Positions 46,635 through 55,781 of a stretch of 64,000 nt of DNA are shown here, in pieces. Source of the stretch: Fischerella muscicola PCC 7414 (lineage in GTDB: Bacteria > Cyanobacteriota > Cyanobacteriia > Cyanobacteriales > Nostocaceae); assembly GCF_000317205.1 (NCBI RefSeq), contig NZ_AJLK01000109.1, positions 62,001-126,000 on the forward strand, given 5' to 3'. A program made the translations under genes and the position numbers. The first letter of the stretch is position 1; each line of letters starts with the position of its first letter. The notes below the pieces were generated by a model, which did no database searches, was not told where the DNA came from, and worked only from the letters and a program-made list of their open reading frames with translations.

Positions 46635-48041
46635 CTACTTACTTCCTGTATGTATAGTTTTCACCCATTTCAAACGCTTAGGACGCACAGACATGCGAGC
46701 GGTGGTGCTACTGATTACTATTAACCAGTGAAGCATATAGAGAGTACCACGCAAAGTCTGAAGCAGCAGCATAAAATAACTAGACAAATTTAGCCCCTTT
46801 TGTTTTCTGATCCGTACCAGACCAGCAAACATACCTGCCATTGACATTGTAATAGTCAAGCCTGTCATAGGACTAAGTATTGGTAGACGATGCCGAGCGA
46901 TCGCCATCAATAAATCTGGTACTGCTGCTGTGGGTAAGATGTACTGGCTGAGCAGAAAAACTAGTAAATCCCAGGTTTTGCGGCTACCCATGCGGTTTTT
47001 GAGAATTAAATCCCAATAATCTAAATACCGCTGATAACCGCCTTCTGCCCAACGGTTACGTTGATGCCAAAGAGCGATCGCACTGACTACGCCCTCTTCT
47101 TCAACTGCGGGGTCAAAGACATTTTCAATGTCCCAGTTGTCTAGGTGTAAACGGAATGTTAGATCCAAATCATCAGTGATCGTCTCTTCATTCCAGCCAC
47201 CACAACGTTTGAGTGCTTCTCGCCGGACAAATTGACCGTTACCCCGTAGTTCACCCAATCCACCAATAACAGTCCGCCCTTGTTGGAAATAGGCATCTAA
47301 TGCCATTTCTGCCATTTGTCCCTTTGTCCAAAAGTTTTCTTTGGCGTTGGCGATCGCTTTTCGCACTTGCACCGCCCCCACCTTTTGACGTTCAAACAAG
47401 GGAACAACTCGTAGCAGTATGTCTGGTGGAACTTGAGCATCAGCATCAAACACCGCCAAAACCTCACCCTTAGTTAGTGGCAAAACCTGATTCAAAGCTC
47501 CAGATTTGCCGCCACCTGCTCCTGGTGAACGTTGCAGAATTTTTAATTGATCGTATTTTTGGGCTAGTTCTGCTAAAAACTGCGGCGTGCGATCGCTGCT
47601 GTTATCATCAATAATCCAAACTTCGTACTTTCCTTCTGGGTATTCCAGACTGCAAAGATTTTTGACGAGTTTGCCAATCACAGCTTCCTCGTTTTTTGCA
47701 GCTACTAACACCGAAACATAGGGGTAATCACCCTCTAATTGCTCATGAGTCCGGCGGGGTTTAGCAAACACCAGCACAAATACATGAAGCCCGATGATAG
47801 TAGTCAGTCCTAGTACGAACAAATAACCCCAAGAAACAAGATGCAACGCGATCGTGCTACTCCAGACCATAGTTAGAACTAGAGCAGCTTTGCGTCTGCG
47901 ACCTTGAAACCGGGATGGATGAGACACACAAGGCGATGTCTCTTCTTCTAACTCCTCTTCCACCGCTAGCTCAGAAAGCAAAGAGTCAAGCGGATCAAGC
48001 TCTTTGTAAGAATCGTTTTCGGGCCAGAAATTCGCTGGCAT
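46635..48041 (-). CDS. mgdA: family 2 glycosyltransferase, probable monoglucosyldiacylglycerol synthase
   Basis: This is a 468-residue membrane-bound GT2 enzyme. An acidic N-terminal tail leads to RRRKAALVLTMVW and two helices (to about residue 92). The GT-A domain has VSVLVAAKNEE, IDDNSSDRT, FDADAQVP (metal-binding DxD), TDDLDLTFR and QRNRWAEG. Three or four helices close the C-terminus. Order, length and N-terminus match Synechocystis Sll1377, which transfers glucose to diacylglycerol in the first step of galactolipid synthesis for thylakoids. The assignment rests on remembered similarity, so cellulose-synthase-like activity is not excluded. Its start overlaps the upstream radical SAM gene by 47 bp. 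Confidence 0.75.
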   Translation of the reverse strand: MPANFWPENDSYKELDPLDSLLSELAVEEELEEETSPCVSHPSRFQGRRRKAALVLTMVWSSTIALHLVSWGYLFVLGLTTIIGLHVFVLVFAKPRRTHEQLEGDYPYVSVLVAAKNEEAVIGKLVKNLCSLEYPEGKYEVWIIDDNSSDRTPQFLAELAQKYDQLKILQRSPGAGGGKSGALNQVLPLTKGEVLAVFDADAQVPPDILLRVVPLFERQKVGAVQVRKAIANAKENFWTKGQMAEMALDAYFQQGRTVIGGLGELRGNGQFVRREALKRCGGWNEETITDDLDLTFRLHLDNWDIENVFDPAVEEEGVVSAIALWHQRNRWAEGGYQRYLDYWDLILKNRMGSRKTWDLLVFLLSQYILPTAAVPDLLMAIARHRLPILSPMTGLTITMSMAGMFAGLVRIRKQKGLNLSSYFMLLLQTLRGTLYMLHWLIVISSTTARMSVRPKRLKWVKTIHTGSK

Positions 48042-48969
48042 AGGTCACTTGATTTAACCACCAGTATTTGTCAACACCCATAAAGAAGCTGGGTATTAGG
48101 TAACACCAAACTGTACACCCCTCACACACTTTTAACTTACCTTGAGATTGGCGGTAATTTTCTACCTCCTCCGACTCCCGATAAAGTTCGTAGAGCCGCC
48201 CCTGAATAGGAACTCCGGTTTGGGCAAAGTGATAACAAGGTAGCAACAGCTCGTCGTTAGGAGAAATTGCAATGACTGCATCTACCGCTTTGCAGCGGGG
48301 ATTTTTAGTGTCATTGCCCCCAGCTTCAATAAAAGCCAATGCAGCCTTATTGTACCCGACATTTTTGTATTTCTTGGCAGTAGCTTCTATTGCCGCCACC
48401 ATTTGAGGAGTAGGATTTTTATTGGAGTTATAGTGTTCATGGGCTGTAAAAGCAGGGTTCAGCCAGACGCGCACGCCTAAATTTTTACCCAGTTCAGCCA
48501 CTTCATCAATACGTTCGTAGTTTTGGGCAGTGACGGTATGATTGAGTACTGGAAATTCTCCCAGAGACTTAGCAATTTTTACCGACTCGACCAAATTGTC
48601 AAAAATTTTCACTCCACGCGAGTGATCATGAGTCTCTGCATCCGCCCCATCCAAAGAGAAATTCAAAAAGTCCACTAAACCCTGAATTTCTTTTGCTTTG
48701 TGCGGATACAAAATTGTATTTGTGGTCATACTAGTATAAAAACCTTGGCGCTTCGCCTCGATATATATCTGACCCACATCTTGCCGCAACAGTGGTTCAC
48801 CACCTGTGAAGTCTACATATTTAACTCCCAGACGGCGTAAATCCTGCAAATTATGTTTGATCGTCTCAAAATCAGCTTCTTTTCCTGGCTCTAGTGCCCA
48901 AATGTTACAAAAGTGACATCGAGCATTACAACGATAAGTCAAGTAGTAGTTTGCAACCAGTGGTGCCAT
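47995..48969 (-). CDS. radical SAM protein with SPASM-like C-terminus
   Basis: This is a 324-residue radical SAM enzyme. The 4Fe-4S site is Cys14-x3-Cys18-x2-Cys21 (RCNARCHFC). FTGGEPLLR binds SAM, and LNFSLDGADAETHDHSRG is the later core. The C-terminal Cys (CKAVDAV, LLPCYHFAQ, CEGCTVWC) resemble a SPASM or twitch cluster site. It overlaps the glycosyltransferase gene by 47 bp, so the two are cotranscribed and probably work in one pathway. The substrate is unknown. It is not near the lasso cluster, so a RiPP role is unlikely. Confidence 0.85.
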   Translation of the reverse strand: MAPLVANYYLTYRCNARCHFCNIWALEPGKEADFETIKHNLQDLRRLGVKYVDFTGGEPLLRQDVGQIYIEAKRQGFYTSMTTNTILYPHKAKEIQGLVDFLNFSLDGADAETHDHSRGVKIFDNLVESVKIAKSLGEFPVLNHTVTAQNYERIDEVAELGKNLGVRVWLNPAFTAHEHYNSNKNPTPQMVAAIEATAKKYKNVGYNKAALAFIEAGGNDTKNPRCKAVDAVIAISPNDELLLPCYHFAQTGVPIQGRLYELYRESEEVENYRQSQGKLKVCEGCTVWCYLIPSFFMGVDKYWWLNQVTYASEFLARKRFLQRA

Positions 48970-49356
48970 AAAATCCTATAGTGTTAAACCACTAAAGTTT
49001 TCCTTAAGACATCTTTAAACGTAGTTTACACACAGTCAATCATTATTTAGTTATTTGTCATTTGTCATTGGTTAGTGGTTGATTGTTGGTTTTTGTAGAG
49101 ACGTGCCATGGCACGTCTCTACATTAGTTAGTGGTTAGTTGTTTGTTTTCTTCCTTGTCCTCCTTGTCCTCCTTTCCTTGTCTCCCCACTGCCCCTAATC
49201 CCCACTCCCTGTCGGTCGTGGGGGCCGGTGAGTTCCCCATCACCCCACCTCCCCACCTCTTTAATAGAAAGTGTGCATAACAACACTTATTTTGGGAACA
49301 CTATGTAGGATCACTAGTATCCTTCGTTGTCAACTTACGTGAGGAATATTTACAGT
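48970..49356. repeat. repeat-rich gap upstream of the ebsA-like gene
   Basis: The gap holds STRR-like GTTAGTGGTTG units and a 12-bp hairpin, GTAGAGACGTGC/GCACGTCTCTAC (about 49096-49123). A CCTTGTCC pyrimidine run (about 49150-49180) and a CCCC minisatellite with one GGGGGCCGGTGAGTTCCCC copy (near 49221-49240) follow. No gene was seen. Confidence 0.65.
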
Positions 49357-49731
49357 ATGTCTTTTGAGCAACTTCAGCCTGCGACGCCACAACAAGCAAA
49401 TGTCTACTTGCCATATATTCAAAGCAGCAAGCGCAATTTCTTACCCTACGCCATTAGCCTCTATCACAAAGGTGTTGTGGAAGGACACCGCAAAATAGAA
49501 GGCAGTGAGAATGTCCCTTTTGTGGCGACTTGGAATACTGCCACCCTACCCTCAGACTTAACCCGTTGCCGAGTTCAGTTTGAAGGTAACGCAGACCTAA
49601 GTTATGAAGTGATGATGGCTAGCTTCGAGTTTATCAATTTTTTAATTGAGATGATGGAAAATTATAAACGCTATCGGCTGACTGATTTTTCTCAGACCTT
49701 TTACCGTAAACTCTTGCGGATAGATGAATGA
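49357..49731 (+). CDS. ebsA: type IV pilus biogenesis protein EbsA-like
   Basis: This is a 124-residue soluble protein. The sequence (QANVYLPYIQSSKRNFLPYAISL, VEGHRKIEGSENVPFVATWNTATLPSDLTRCRVQF, SYEVMMASFEFINFLI, FYRKLLRIDE) fits the small cyanobacterial family that includes EbsA. In Synechococcus elongatus EbsA forms a complex with the pilus ATPase and is needed for type IV pili and for suppressing biofilms. ATG 49357 is chosen over TTG 49327. Assignment is from remembered family sequence and is not certain. No other pilus gene is near. Confidence 0.65.
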   Translation: MSFEQLQPATPQQANVYLPYIQSSKRNFLPYAISLYHKGVVEGHRKIEGSENVPFVATWNTATLPSDLTRCRVQFEGNADLSYEVMMASFEFINFLIEMMENYKRYRLTDFSQTFYRKLLRIDE

Positions 49732-50142
49732 TATTGGTTAGTGGTTAGTGGTTAGTAGGTAGAGACGCGATGTTCCTCGCGTCCGTACAATAGTAGTTAG
49801 TGGTTATTCCTCCACTCCCTCCATCTCCCCACTGCCCCTAATCCCCACTCCCTTAGGGAAGCGGGGGCCGGTGAGTTCCCCATTGCCCCCCAACCCCACA
49901 AAGTGGGACCCCTAGCCCCCCATCTCCTCATCTCCCCATCTCCCCACCTCCCCATCTCCCCACTGCCCCTAATCCCCACTCCCTTGGGGGAGTGGGGGCC
50001 GGTGAGTTCCCCATCTCCCCATCTCCCCACCCCCTACCTCCCTAATGTCTCCTCTAGCAACAACGCGATCGCACTAGTTCGCCCTAAAATTAGGAAACAC
50101 CAAGCAAAGGTTGTGCCGACTTTTGAATTTAGGAGTGCATGT
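49732..50142. repeat. CCCCATCTCC minisatellite with GGTGAGTTCCCC copies
   Basis: From about 49800 to 50040 the DNA is almost pure CCCCATCTCCCCACCTCC-type repeat. It carries two copies of GGGGGCCGGTGAGTTCCCC (near 49863 and 49993), each after a CCCCACTCCCTT arm that can pair with it. A GTAGAGACGCGATGTTCCTCGCGTC hairpin-like stretch is at 49759-49783. Frames open through this are not genes. Confidence 0.75.
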
Positions 50143-51237
50143 GTGCCAAAATCTGCTAAACATTTGCTAATTGGTTCGACGGAGGCTTACAGTGGCAAGT
50201 CTGCAACTGTCCTGGGTTTGTCTCATCTGCTACAGCAAAAAGGATTGGATGTTGCCTATGGCAAACCCATAGGAACTTGTTTAAGTGAGTCTGCTGGTAG
50301 CATGGTTGAGGAAGATGTCCAGTTTATTGCAGGTAGCCTCAATCTGCCCGAAAACTGCATCGTACCATCCATGCTGGCTTTAAATGAAGCCACAATTCAA
50401 AAACGTCTGCGCGGGGAAGACAAAACCGATTATTGCCAAGCTTTAGTACAGCAATATCTACAAATATCGGTTGGTCATTTGGTGTTGCTAGAAGGGCCAG
50501 GTAATCTGGAAGAAGGCAGTTTGTTTAACTTGTCTTTACCACAAGTGGCTGAAATAATTGATGCTGCTGTGGTGTTAGTTAGCCGCTATCAATCGCTGCT
50601 CTCGGTTGAGTCCTTGCTGTCTGCCAAACAGCGACTAGGAAAACGTCTAATTGGTGTCGTGATCAACGATGTTCCTGCACAACAAATACCAGCCTTGGAT
50701 AATACTATCCGTCCATTTTTGGAACAGCAGGATATAGCTGTGTTAGGAATATTGCCGAAAAACGACTTGTTACGTAGCGTCAGCGTTCGTGAACTAGTAC
50801 ATCAATTAAATGCTGAAGTTCTTTGTCGCAGCGATCGCTTAGATTTAATGGTGGAAAGCCTAGCAATTGGGGCAATGAACGTCAACGCTGCTGTTAAGTA
50901 TTTTCGCAAACGTCGAAATATGGCAGTAGTGACAGGGGGCGATCGCGTCGAAATTCAGCAGGCAGCTTTGGAAACTTCCACCCAATGTCTAATTCTGACT
51001 GGACAACTACCACCACCGAATTTCATTCTCACCCGCGCTGAAGAACTAGAAATCCCCATCCTATCAGTAGATTTGGATACCTTAACTACTGTGGAAATTG
51101 TGGATCGGACTTTTGGTCAAGTGCGCGTCCACGAACCCATTAAAGTCCACTGTATTCGTAATTTAATGGCTGAACATTTTGATATTGCTCGTTTGCTCAG
51201 CCTCCTGGATTTAAGTCCAGCAGCTGCTTTGCCATAA
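50143..51237 (+). CDS. phosphotransacetylase-family DRTGG-domain protein
   Basis: This is a 364-residue protein with an N-terminal dethiobiotin-synthetase-like P-loop domain: LLIGSTEAYSGKSATVLGL, then GKPIGTC and VLLEGPGNLEEG. A C-terminal DRTGG-like domain (about residues 225-330; AIGAMNVNAAVKYFRKRRNMAVVTGGDR) follows. This is the N-terminal layout of large phosphotransacetylases, but the catalytic acetyl/butyryl-transferase domain is missing. Stand-alone forms may be regulators. GTG 50143 has AGGAG eight bases ahead and is preferred; upstream codons come from the minisatellite. It is the gene after the repeat block. Confidence 0.8.
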   Translation: MPKSAKHLLIGSTEAYSGKSATVLGLSHLLQQKGLDVAYGKPIGTCLSESAGSMVEEDVQFIAGSLNLPENCIVPSMLALNEATIQKRLRGEDKTDYCQALVQQYLQISVGHLVLLEGPGNLEEGSLFNLSLPQVAEIIDAAVVLVSRYQSLLSVESLLSAKQRLGKRLIGVVINDVPAQQIPALDNTIRPFLEQQDIAVLGILPKNDLLRSVSVRELVHQLNAEVLCRSDRLDLMVESLAIGAMNVNAAVKYFRKRRNMAVVTGGDRVEIQQAALETSTQCLILTGQLPPPNFILTRAEELEIPILSVDLDTLTTVEIVDRTFGQVRVHEPIKVHCIRNLMAEHFDIARLLSLLDLSPAAALP

Positions 51238-51371
51238 ATTATACCCATTTTCTGAAATATGGCTACCGATAATGACACGGTGACGCGGAGATTGATGTGT
51301 AGCAGGATTTATAGAGAATTGGGATTAGATTCCTACCTAGTTGAATTGCTGTAAATGAAGATGGAGGGCAT

Positions 51372-51392
51372 AGGCACGGCAAAGCCGTGCCT
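51372..51392. other. hairpin downstream of the DRTGG gene
   Basis: A 9-bp stem, AGGCACGGC/GCCGTGCCT, with a 3-nt loop. It is followed by TAGGTTATTTTC, a weak T-tract. It could serve as a terminator for the plus-strand gene, though the same palindrome type is a common dispersed repeat. Confidence 0.4.
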
Positions 51393-51429
51393 TAGGTTAT
51401 TTTCAGGTATATATAATCTACAAACCAAT

Positions 51430-51459
51430 GTACCAGACGTGTCATGGCACGTCTGGTAC
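51430..51459. repeat. GTACCAGACG hairpin (MITE-interior type)
   Basis: GTACCAGACGTG and CACGTCTGGTAC are perfect complements around TCATGG. The outer ten bases equal the internal hairpin of the element at 13610-13787, so the two loci share a repeat module. Confidence 0.7.
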
Positions 51460-51485
51460 AACTACTAACTACTATCCACTAGCCA

Positions 51486-51728
51486 TTAACTAGATTGGAA
51501 TTTTCGGGAAATCCAATTGATGATACCACTAACAATTGCACCACCCATGAGGATTCCAATTGCTGGGTTAAAAACAGGTTGCCAGAGTTTGTACCATAAA
51601 TCTAAACCTAAGGGTACTCCTGACGCTTTGCCAATCACTGCGATCGCTAACCAGCCAAAACCAAACAGAACAAGAAAGACATCGACTACTAAAATTAGGT
51701 TAAGCCAACTTAAAAATTTTTCTTTCAT
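51486..51728 (-). CDS. small two-helix membrane protein
   Basis: This is an 80-residue protein with two membrane helices: LNLILVVDVFLVLFGFGWLAIAV and NPAIGILMGGAIVSGIINWI. Between them is a short loop (GKASGVPLGLDLWYKLWQPVF). ATG 51728 starts the real protein; the longer frame enters STRR repeats. I know similar short proteins as conserved hypotheticals in cyanobacteria. It lies downstream of, and on the same strand as, the TPR gene. Confidence 0.6.
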   Translation of the reverse strand: MKEKFLSWLNLILVVDVFLVLFGFGWLAIAVIGKASGVPLGLDLWYKLWQPVFNPAIGILMGGAIVSGIINWISRKFQSS

Positions 51729-51814
51729 AAGCTCAATATGAATAATGTTGGTAGTTGTTGGTTGTTTGTTGTTTGGAACAACCAACAACCAACAACCAAC
51801 AAACAACAATACTC

Positions 51815-52237
51815 CTAATTTTCAAATAACCAATTTTTGACTTTTGCCAAACTCTGCCAATCCGGTTTTCTCTTAAAACCATCTTCAATGCTGTCTTTGA
51901 TTTCCTGTTGCCATTCGGGGCTAAGGGTTAATAATTGATTAGCAGCATCAATATGTTGGCGTAAGCCTTTTTGGTTGGTTTCCAACATGGCAACAGCAAG
52001 ATTGACCCTTGCCTGTGGGTCTTGTGGGTTTAACTTTACTGCTTTTTGTGCTGCCTTGAAAGCGGAGTTGGGTTTGTTATCCAATAGATACAACCACGCT
52101 AAACAAGTCCAAGCAGCACTACTTTTGGGAGCGCGATCGCAAACCTCTTTAAAAACAGGAATCAAAGTCTGTGGTGATTCCCCAGCTTTATAGCGTTCTA
52201 AACCTGTATCAAACAGGGATTCAACTGTTTGAGTCAT
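51815..52237 (-). CDS. small TPR protein
   Basis: This is a 140-residue protein made of about three tetratricopeptide-like units: TGLERYKAGESPQTLIPVFKEV, AAWTCLAWLYLLDNKPNSAFKAAQKAVKLNPQDPQ, and ARVNLAVAMLETNQKG. A C-terminal helical part follows. ATG 52237 is preferred over 52258, which lies in a repeat. It has no signal peptide. It follows the sufA/iscA gene on the same strand after a 140-bp repeat tract and could assist Fe-S assembly, but TPRs only show protein binding. Confidence 0.7.
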   Translation of the reverse strand: MTQTVESLFDTGLERYKAGESPQTLIPVFKEVCDRAPKSSAAWTCLAWLYLLDNKPNSAFKAAQKAVKLNPQDPQARVNLAVAMLETNQKGLRQHIDAANQLLTLSPEWQQEIKDSIEDGFKRKPDWQSLAKVKNWLFEN

Positions 52238-52377
52238 AGTGAATTGGTCAATGGTCAATTGTCAATGGTCAATTGTCAATGGTCAATTGTCAATGGTCAA
52301 TAAACTAAATGTATAGACGCGCTGTTTGAAGCGTTTTTACAACTGTGAACACTTGACAATGGACAATTGACACTTGA

Positions 52378-52737
52378 CTAAACACCAAATGACTTCCCAC
52401 ATCCGCAAGTTTGGCTGGCGTTGGGGTTGGTGAATTGAAAGCCTCCACCAATCATGGCATCGCTATAATCAAGCATTAAACCATAAAGATATAATAGGCT
52501 CTTGCGATCGCAAACTATTTTGAAGCCGTCATAATCAAAAACATCATCATTTGGGGTGATTTTACTAGGGTCTTCAAAGTCCATCAAGTAAGACATTCCA
52601 GAGCAACCCCCTTGACGTACTCCCACCCGCAAGCACAAGTCTTTGCCGCCTTGTTTTTCCTGCAACAATTTCACTTGCCGCAATGCTGCTTCGCTTAACT
52701 GAATTCCCCTTTGTGAAGACTGAGTTGCCTGTGTCAT
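52378..52737 (-). CDS. A-type iron-sulfur carrier (SufA/IscA)
   Basis: This is a 119-residue HesB/IscA-family protein. The three Fe-S ligand cysteines are Cys45 in GGCSGM and Cys111 and Cys113 in [20 protein letters not shown] opens the domain. It carries iron or a cluster from the scaffold to target proteins. In cyanobacteria, knock-outs of such genes have mild effects and link to redox and iron sensing. The residues cannot separate SufA from IscA, so no symbol is given. Confidence 0.9.
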   Translation of the reverse strand: MTQATQSSQRGIQLSEAALRQVKLLQEKQGGKDLCLRVGVRQGGCSGMSYLMDFEDPSKITPNDDVFDYDGFKIVCDRKSLLYLYGLMLDYSDAMIGGGFQFTNPNASQTCGCGKSFGV

Positions 52738-53124
52738 CTGCTTTTTTAACTCCTTATGTGGTTATCGATTACCCTATACAAGTAAAGCGGGAACCTTTAA
52801 CCCAAAAGTTTCGTCATTGGGTAGCCCCGAAAATTTTCACAGACGCCTTCCAACCACGCGTCTATAAAAGCTTTTTTATCCATTTTAGCGATATTGATGT
52901 TCTAGGTTGCCAAATTGTAAATACTCCGTCAAAAGCACGCAAAGATTTTTATTCTAGAATTGAGAGATTCAATGTGTTTAGAGATTCGCTATTTTTGGAG
53001 TTTCAGCCTTTGGCAGCCCACAGTTAGGATTACTCTTAATTCAACAGCCAAAGGAGTTTTCATTGGAGACTAGCCCTGACTCAAAAGTGTATTTACAAAT
53101 CCCTTGTTTTGATTCACTTACTCT

Positions 53125-54777
53125 ATGACAAGTTTTAATCGCTCTACCAGCCGTCGTTTACGGAAATTAACTCAAATTCCTTCTGTATGGGAGGGCGATC
53201 GCCGTCCATTGTCATCACCAACCCAGCACTCAGACTCCGAAACTAAGGGCGAATGTATTCTGTGGGTGGATGGTACACAAGGCATTGTGCGGGGAATGGA
53301 CGTAGTACCTCCAGAAAGTGGGCCAGAGGCAATTGTTCGCACTTTGATGCGAGCAATGGAGCATCCCCACAGTCCTGCTAAACCTGCTCGTCCCCAAAGA
53401 ATTGTGGTCAGAGACCGGGAAATACAATTTTACTTACGTGGAGTTTTACAAGATTTAGATATTGCTATTGATTATTCACCTGATTTACCTCTAATTGATG
53501 AACTGTTTCGTGGGTTTGCCGAAATTCTCGACTCTCAAGTTCCCGAATTACCTCCACAGTATGCAAAAGCTTTGCGAGAAAAAGCATTAGCAATTTGGCA
53601 AGCTGCTCCCTGGGAATTATTAGAAGAACAGCAGATTTTATCAATCGAGATCAACAAATGGGATGTTGGCACACTCTATGCCTCAATGATGGGGATGCTG
53701 GGGATGGAGTATGGAGTACTTTTATATCGTTCAGAAGATTCACTCAAGCATTTTCGAGCCACAATTTTAAGAGAAGACGAATCACAAGGACATTTAGAAG
53801 AAGCTTTCCTCAAACAAGATTGTCTGTTTCTGACTTTTGAACATGCTGACGAAACAGACGAAGAGGAAGAATTTGAGGATTTAGCAAAACTGCCACTGTC
53901 AGAAATTGAACCCACATTTGGTAATATTCATCCTCTCGAGGGACTACGCTCGGTTTTATACGATGAAGAAGCACTGATAGTATACGTTGCCCTAGAAAGC
54001 CTTAACCGTTTTATTCGCGATCATCGTCGTCATTTGGGTAGCGGTTCTTTTCCTGCTTTGAGTCGTCGCTACCGCATTTCTTTACCTGATTCTTGTGATG
54101 AGCAAACAAAATCAGTAGCTATAACTGTCTCTAGTATGCCGGAATTGGCAGCAGAGTTAGAGGAAATGGCAGGCTATGAGGATGAAGAAGACTCAGAGGA
54201 TGAGGAGATAGAATCTGAATCCACGCCGATGTTTAGGTCATTGCGAGATGACTTAATACCGGAAGACTCTTTTCTCAGCTTGGGTGTAGTGTCTTGGGAA
54301 ATGTTGGAGTATTTACGTCAAGGAGTTAATTACCATCAAGCAGGAGAAATTAAGCCAGTAGGAGATGGTCTGCCAGTTATTCTAATTCAAACTTCGCGTC
54401 CCAAGGCTAAGACTGTAATAGAAAATATAGAGAAAGCAGGAGGCCTGAAAGCAATTTGCTTCAATCCTGGTGCTGATCCTTTTGGTGGCGATCGCTATGA
54501 TCTGGGTTTACTGCAAACTCAAAATGGCGAATTGTTCTTGTTTGGGGAGTTCTTAGATGATGATCCTGTTCACGTTGAAGCCAGAAAAAAATGGAATCAG
54601 CGCTGTAAAAATACTAAAGGTTACTGCGGTTTGATCATTGCCAAAGGACTTACTGGTGCTGCCCGTGGTAATCCTCAGTTGCGAGATATGATGGCTTTAT
54701 TTGAGGCGCGATCGCTTTCACCTAAAGACTTGGGTATTGGTACTCTCCAGCTAATGCCGCAACTGCAATTTGAATAA
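53125..54777 (+). CDS. DUF6930 domain protein (cyanobacterial)
   Basis: This is a 550-residue soluble protein, conserved among cyanobacteria, of unknown function. The N-terminal region (ECILWVDGTQGIVRGMDVVP, RTLMRAMEHPHSPAKPARPQRIVVRDREIQFYL) matches the DUF6930-type domain as I recall it. The middle (about residues 155-320) has APWELLEEQQILSIEI and a GNIHPLEGLRSVLYDEEALIVYVALESLNRFI block. A short Asp/Glu-rich linker near 350-365 separates the C-terminal domain, which has FNPGADPFGGDRYDLGLLQTQNGELFLFGEF. No catalytic motif is clear. It is divergent from the sufA/iscA gene. Confidence 0.65.
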   Translation: MTSFNRSTSRRLRKLTQIPSVWEGDRRPLSSPTQHSDSETKGECILWVDGTQGIVRGMDVVPPESGPEAIVRTLMRAMEHPHSPAKPARPQRIVVRDREIQFYLRGVLQDLDIAIDYSPDLPLIDELFRGFAEILDSQVPELPPQYAKALREKALAIWQAAPWELLEEQQILSIEINKWDVGTLYASMMGMLGMEYGVLLYRSEDSLKHFRATILREDESQGHLEEAFLKQDCLFLTFEHADETDEEEEFEDLAKLPLSEIEPTFGNIHPLEGLRSVLYDEEALIVYVALESLNRFIRDHRRHLGSGSFPALSRRYRISLPDSCDEQTKSVAITVSSMPELAAELEEMAGYEDEEDSEDEEIESESTPMFRSLRDDLIPEDSFLSLGVVSWEMLEYLRQGVNYHQAGEIKPVGDGLPVILIQTSRPKAKTVIENIEKAGGLKAICFNPGADPFGGDRYDLGLLQTQNGELFLFGEFLDDDPVHVEARKKWNQRCKNTKGYCGLIIAKGLTGAARGNPQLRDMMALFEARSLSPKDLGIGTLQLMPQLQFE

Positions 54778-55781
54778 CAAAGTCTGAAAAAACATAGGGG
54801 GTATGGGGGTATAGGGGAGCCAGTGCGCCCTTGGAGGTTCCACGCCACGTGACGCCAGGTGACGCCACGTGGCGTCCAAGACTGCAACCCCCTCACCGCT
54901 TGCGCGTCTACGTGGCGGAAACCGCCTTTTTGGGGGGCTGCTTCACCGCACTGGCTCCTCCGTTGTAGCACAAGCGCGTGTGTAAGGGTGTAGAAGAAAG
55001 ATTGTGTTTCTTTCATATGTTGCTATTAGCGAACGCGAGTACGTGCCGGAGATATTCGCCGCTAGTGCTTGGCTTACATTGTAATAGGTAATTGGCCCAT
55101 TACTTATTATCCCTTCACAAAATTGACTCTTCCTACACTTTTACATTCTTACACCCCCACATTCATTTTCAAGACAGATATGTCTTAACTGTTCAACCTG
55201 AAACTGTATCGTGAATTTCACTTTACTTATTTTTTTGGGAAGTTTTTTATTTAAAGATTGCAAAAATTAAAAATGAATTATTAGTAATAGCAACTCACAG
55301 AAACTTTACTATCTACTTTAAAAATCATAATTTTTTTATTTATGTAATATGCATTTTGCCTTTCTTTAAAGTTTCTGTAGAAAAACCTAATGATTTTGCC
55401 ACTAGTTACTTGTAGATTTTAGGTAAAATTATTTACATTTTATGGCTACTGACAACTATCAAATCTGTTTCCGGAAATAAAGTATAAACAAATACAAAGC
55501 ATCTAAAAAAACCGATATCAATCTAAGCTAAATATAGTTTAGAGAAATATACTTTTTGTATGATGTGTATTTTGGAAATTTTATAAATATTGCTTAGCTC
55601 AACACAATCAAATGTAATATTTTTACTATTCCTTATTAAAATTTTCATAAAAATAAAAATCTAATTTTAAGTACAAATTCAGTAAAGATTAAGTAAAGGC
55701 AACCAATTCAATTAGAAAACATATACAATGGGAACATCAATAAATAGGGTGTTTATACAGCAATATTTACAGTATTAATAT
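54778..55781. other. 1-kb gene-free region with inverted repeat and AT-rich DNA
   Basis: The left part holds an inverted-repeat element (54816-54958). The right 600 bp (about 55180-55781) is very AT-rich, with no open frame of note. It is probably the promoter or regulatory region of the gene at 55782. No RNA gene was recognised. Confidence 0.55.
54816..54958. repeat. inverted-repeat element with internal 10-bp tandem
   Basis: The ends GGAGCCAGTGCG (54816-54827) and CGCACTGGCTCC (54947-54958) are exact complements. Inside are three tandem copies of a 10-mer ACGCCACGTG-like unit (about 54841-54872) and a GGCGG..CCGCC hairpin. It has no coding capacity. A CACCGCACTGGCT stretch also occurs near 63728-63740. 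Confidence 0.7.

Noticed and set aside
47995-48969. Radical SAM enzyme as a RiPP maturase for the lasso cluster
   Set aside because: It lies 12 kb away, overlaps a lipid glycosyltransferase gene, and lasso closure does not need it.
52683-53027. 114-codon plus-strand frame
   Set aside because: It begins inside the sufA/iscA gene on the opposite strand and has no family features or ribosome site.
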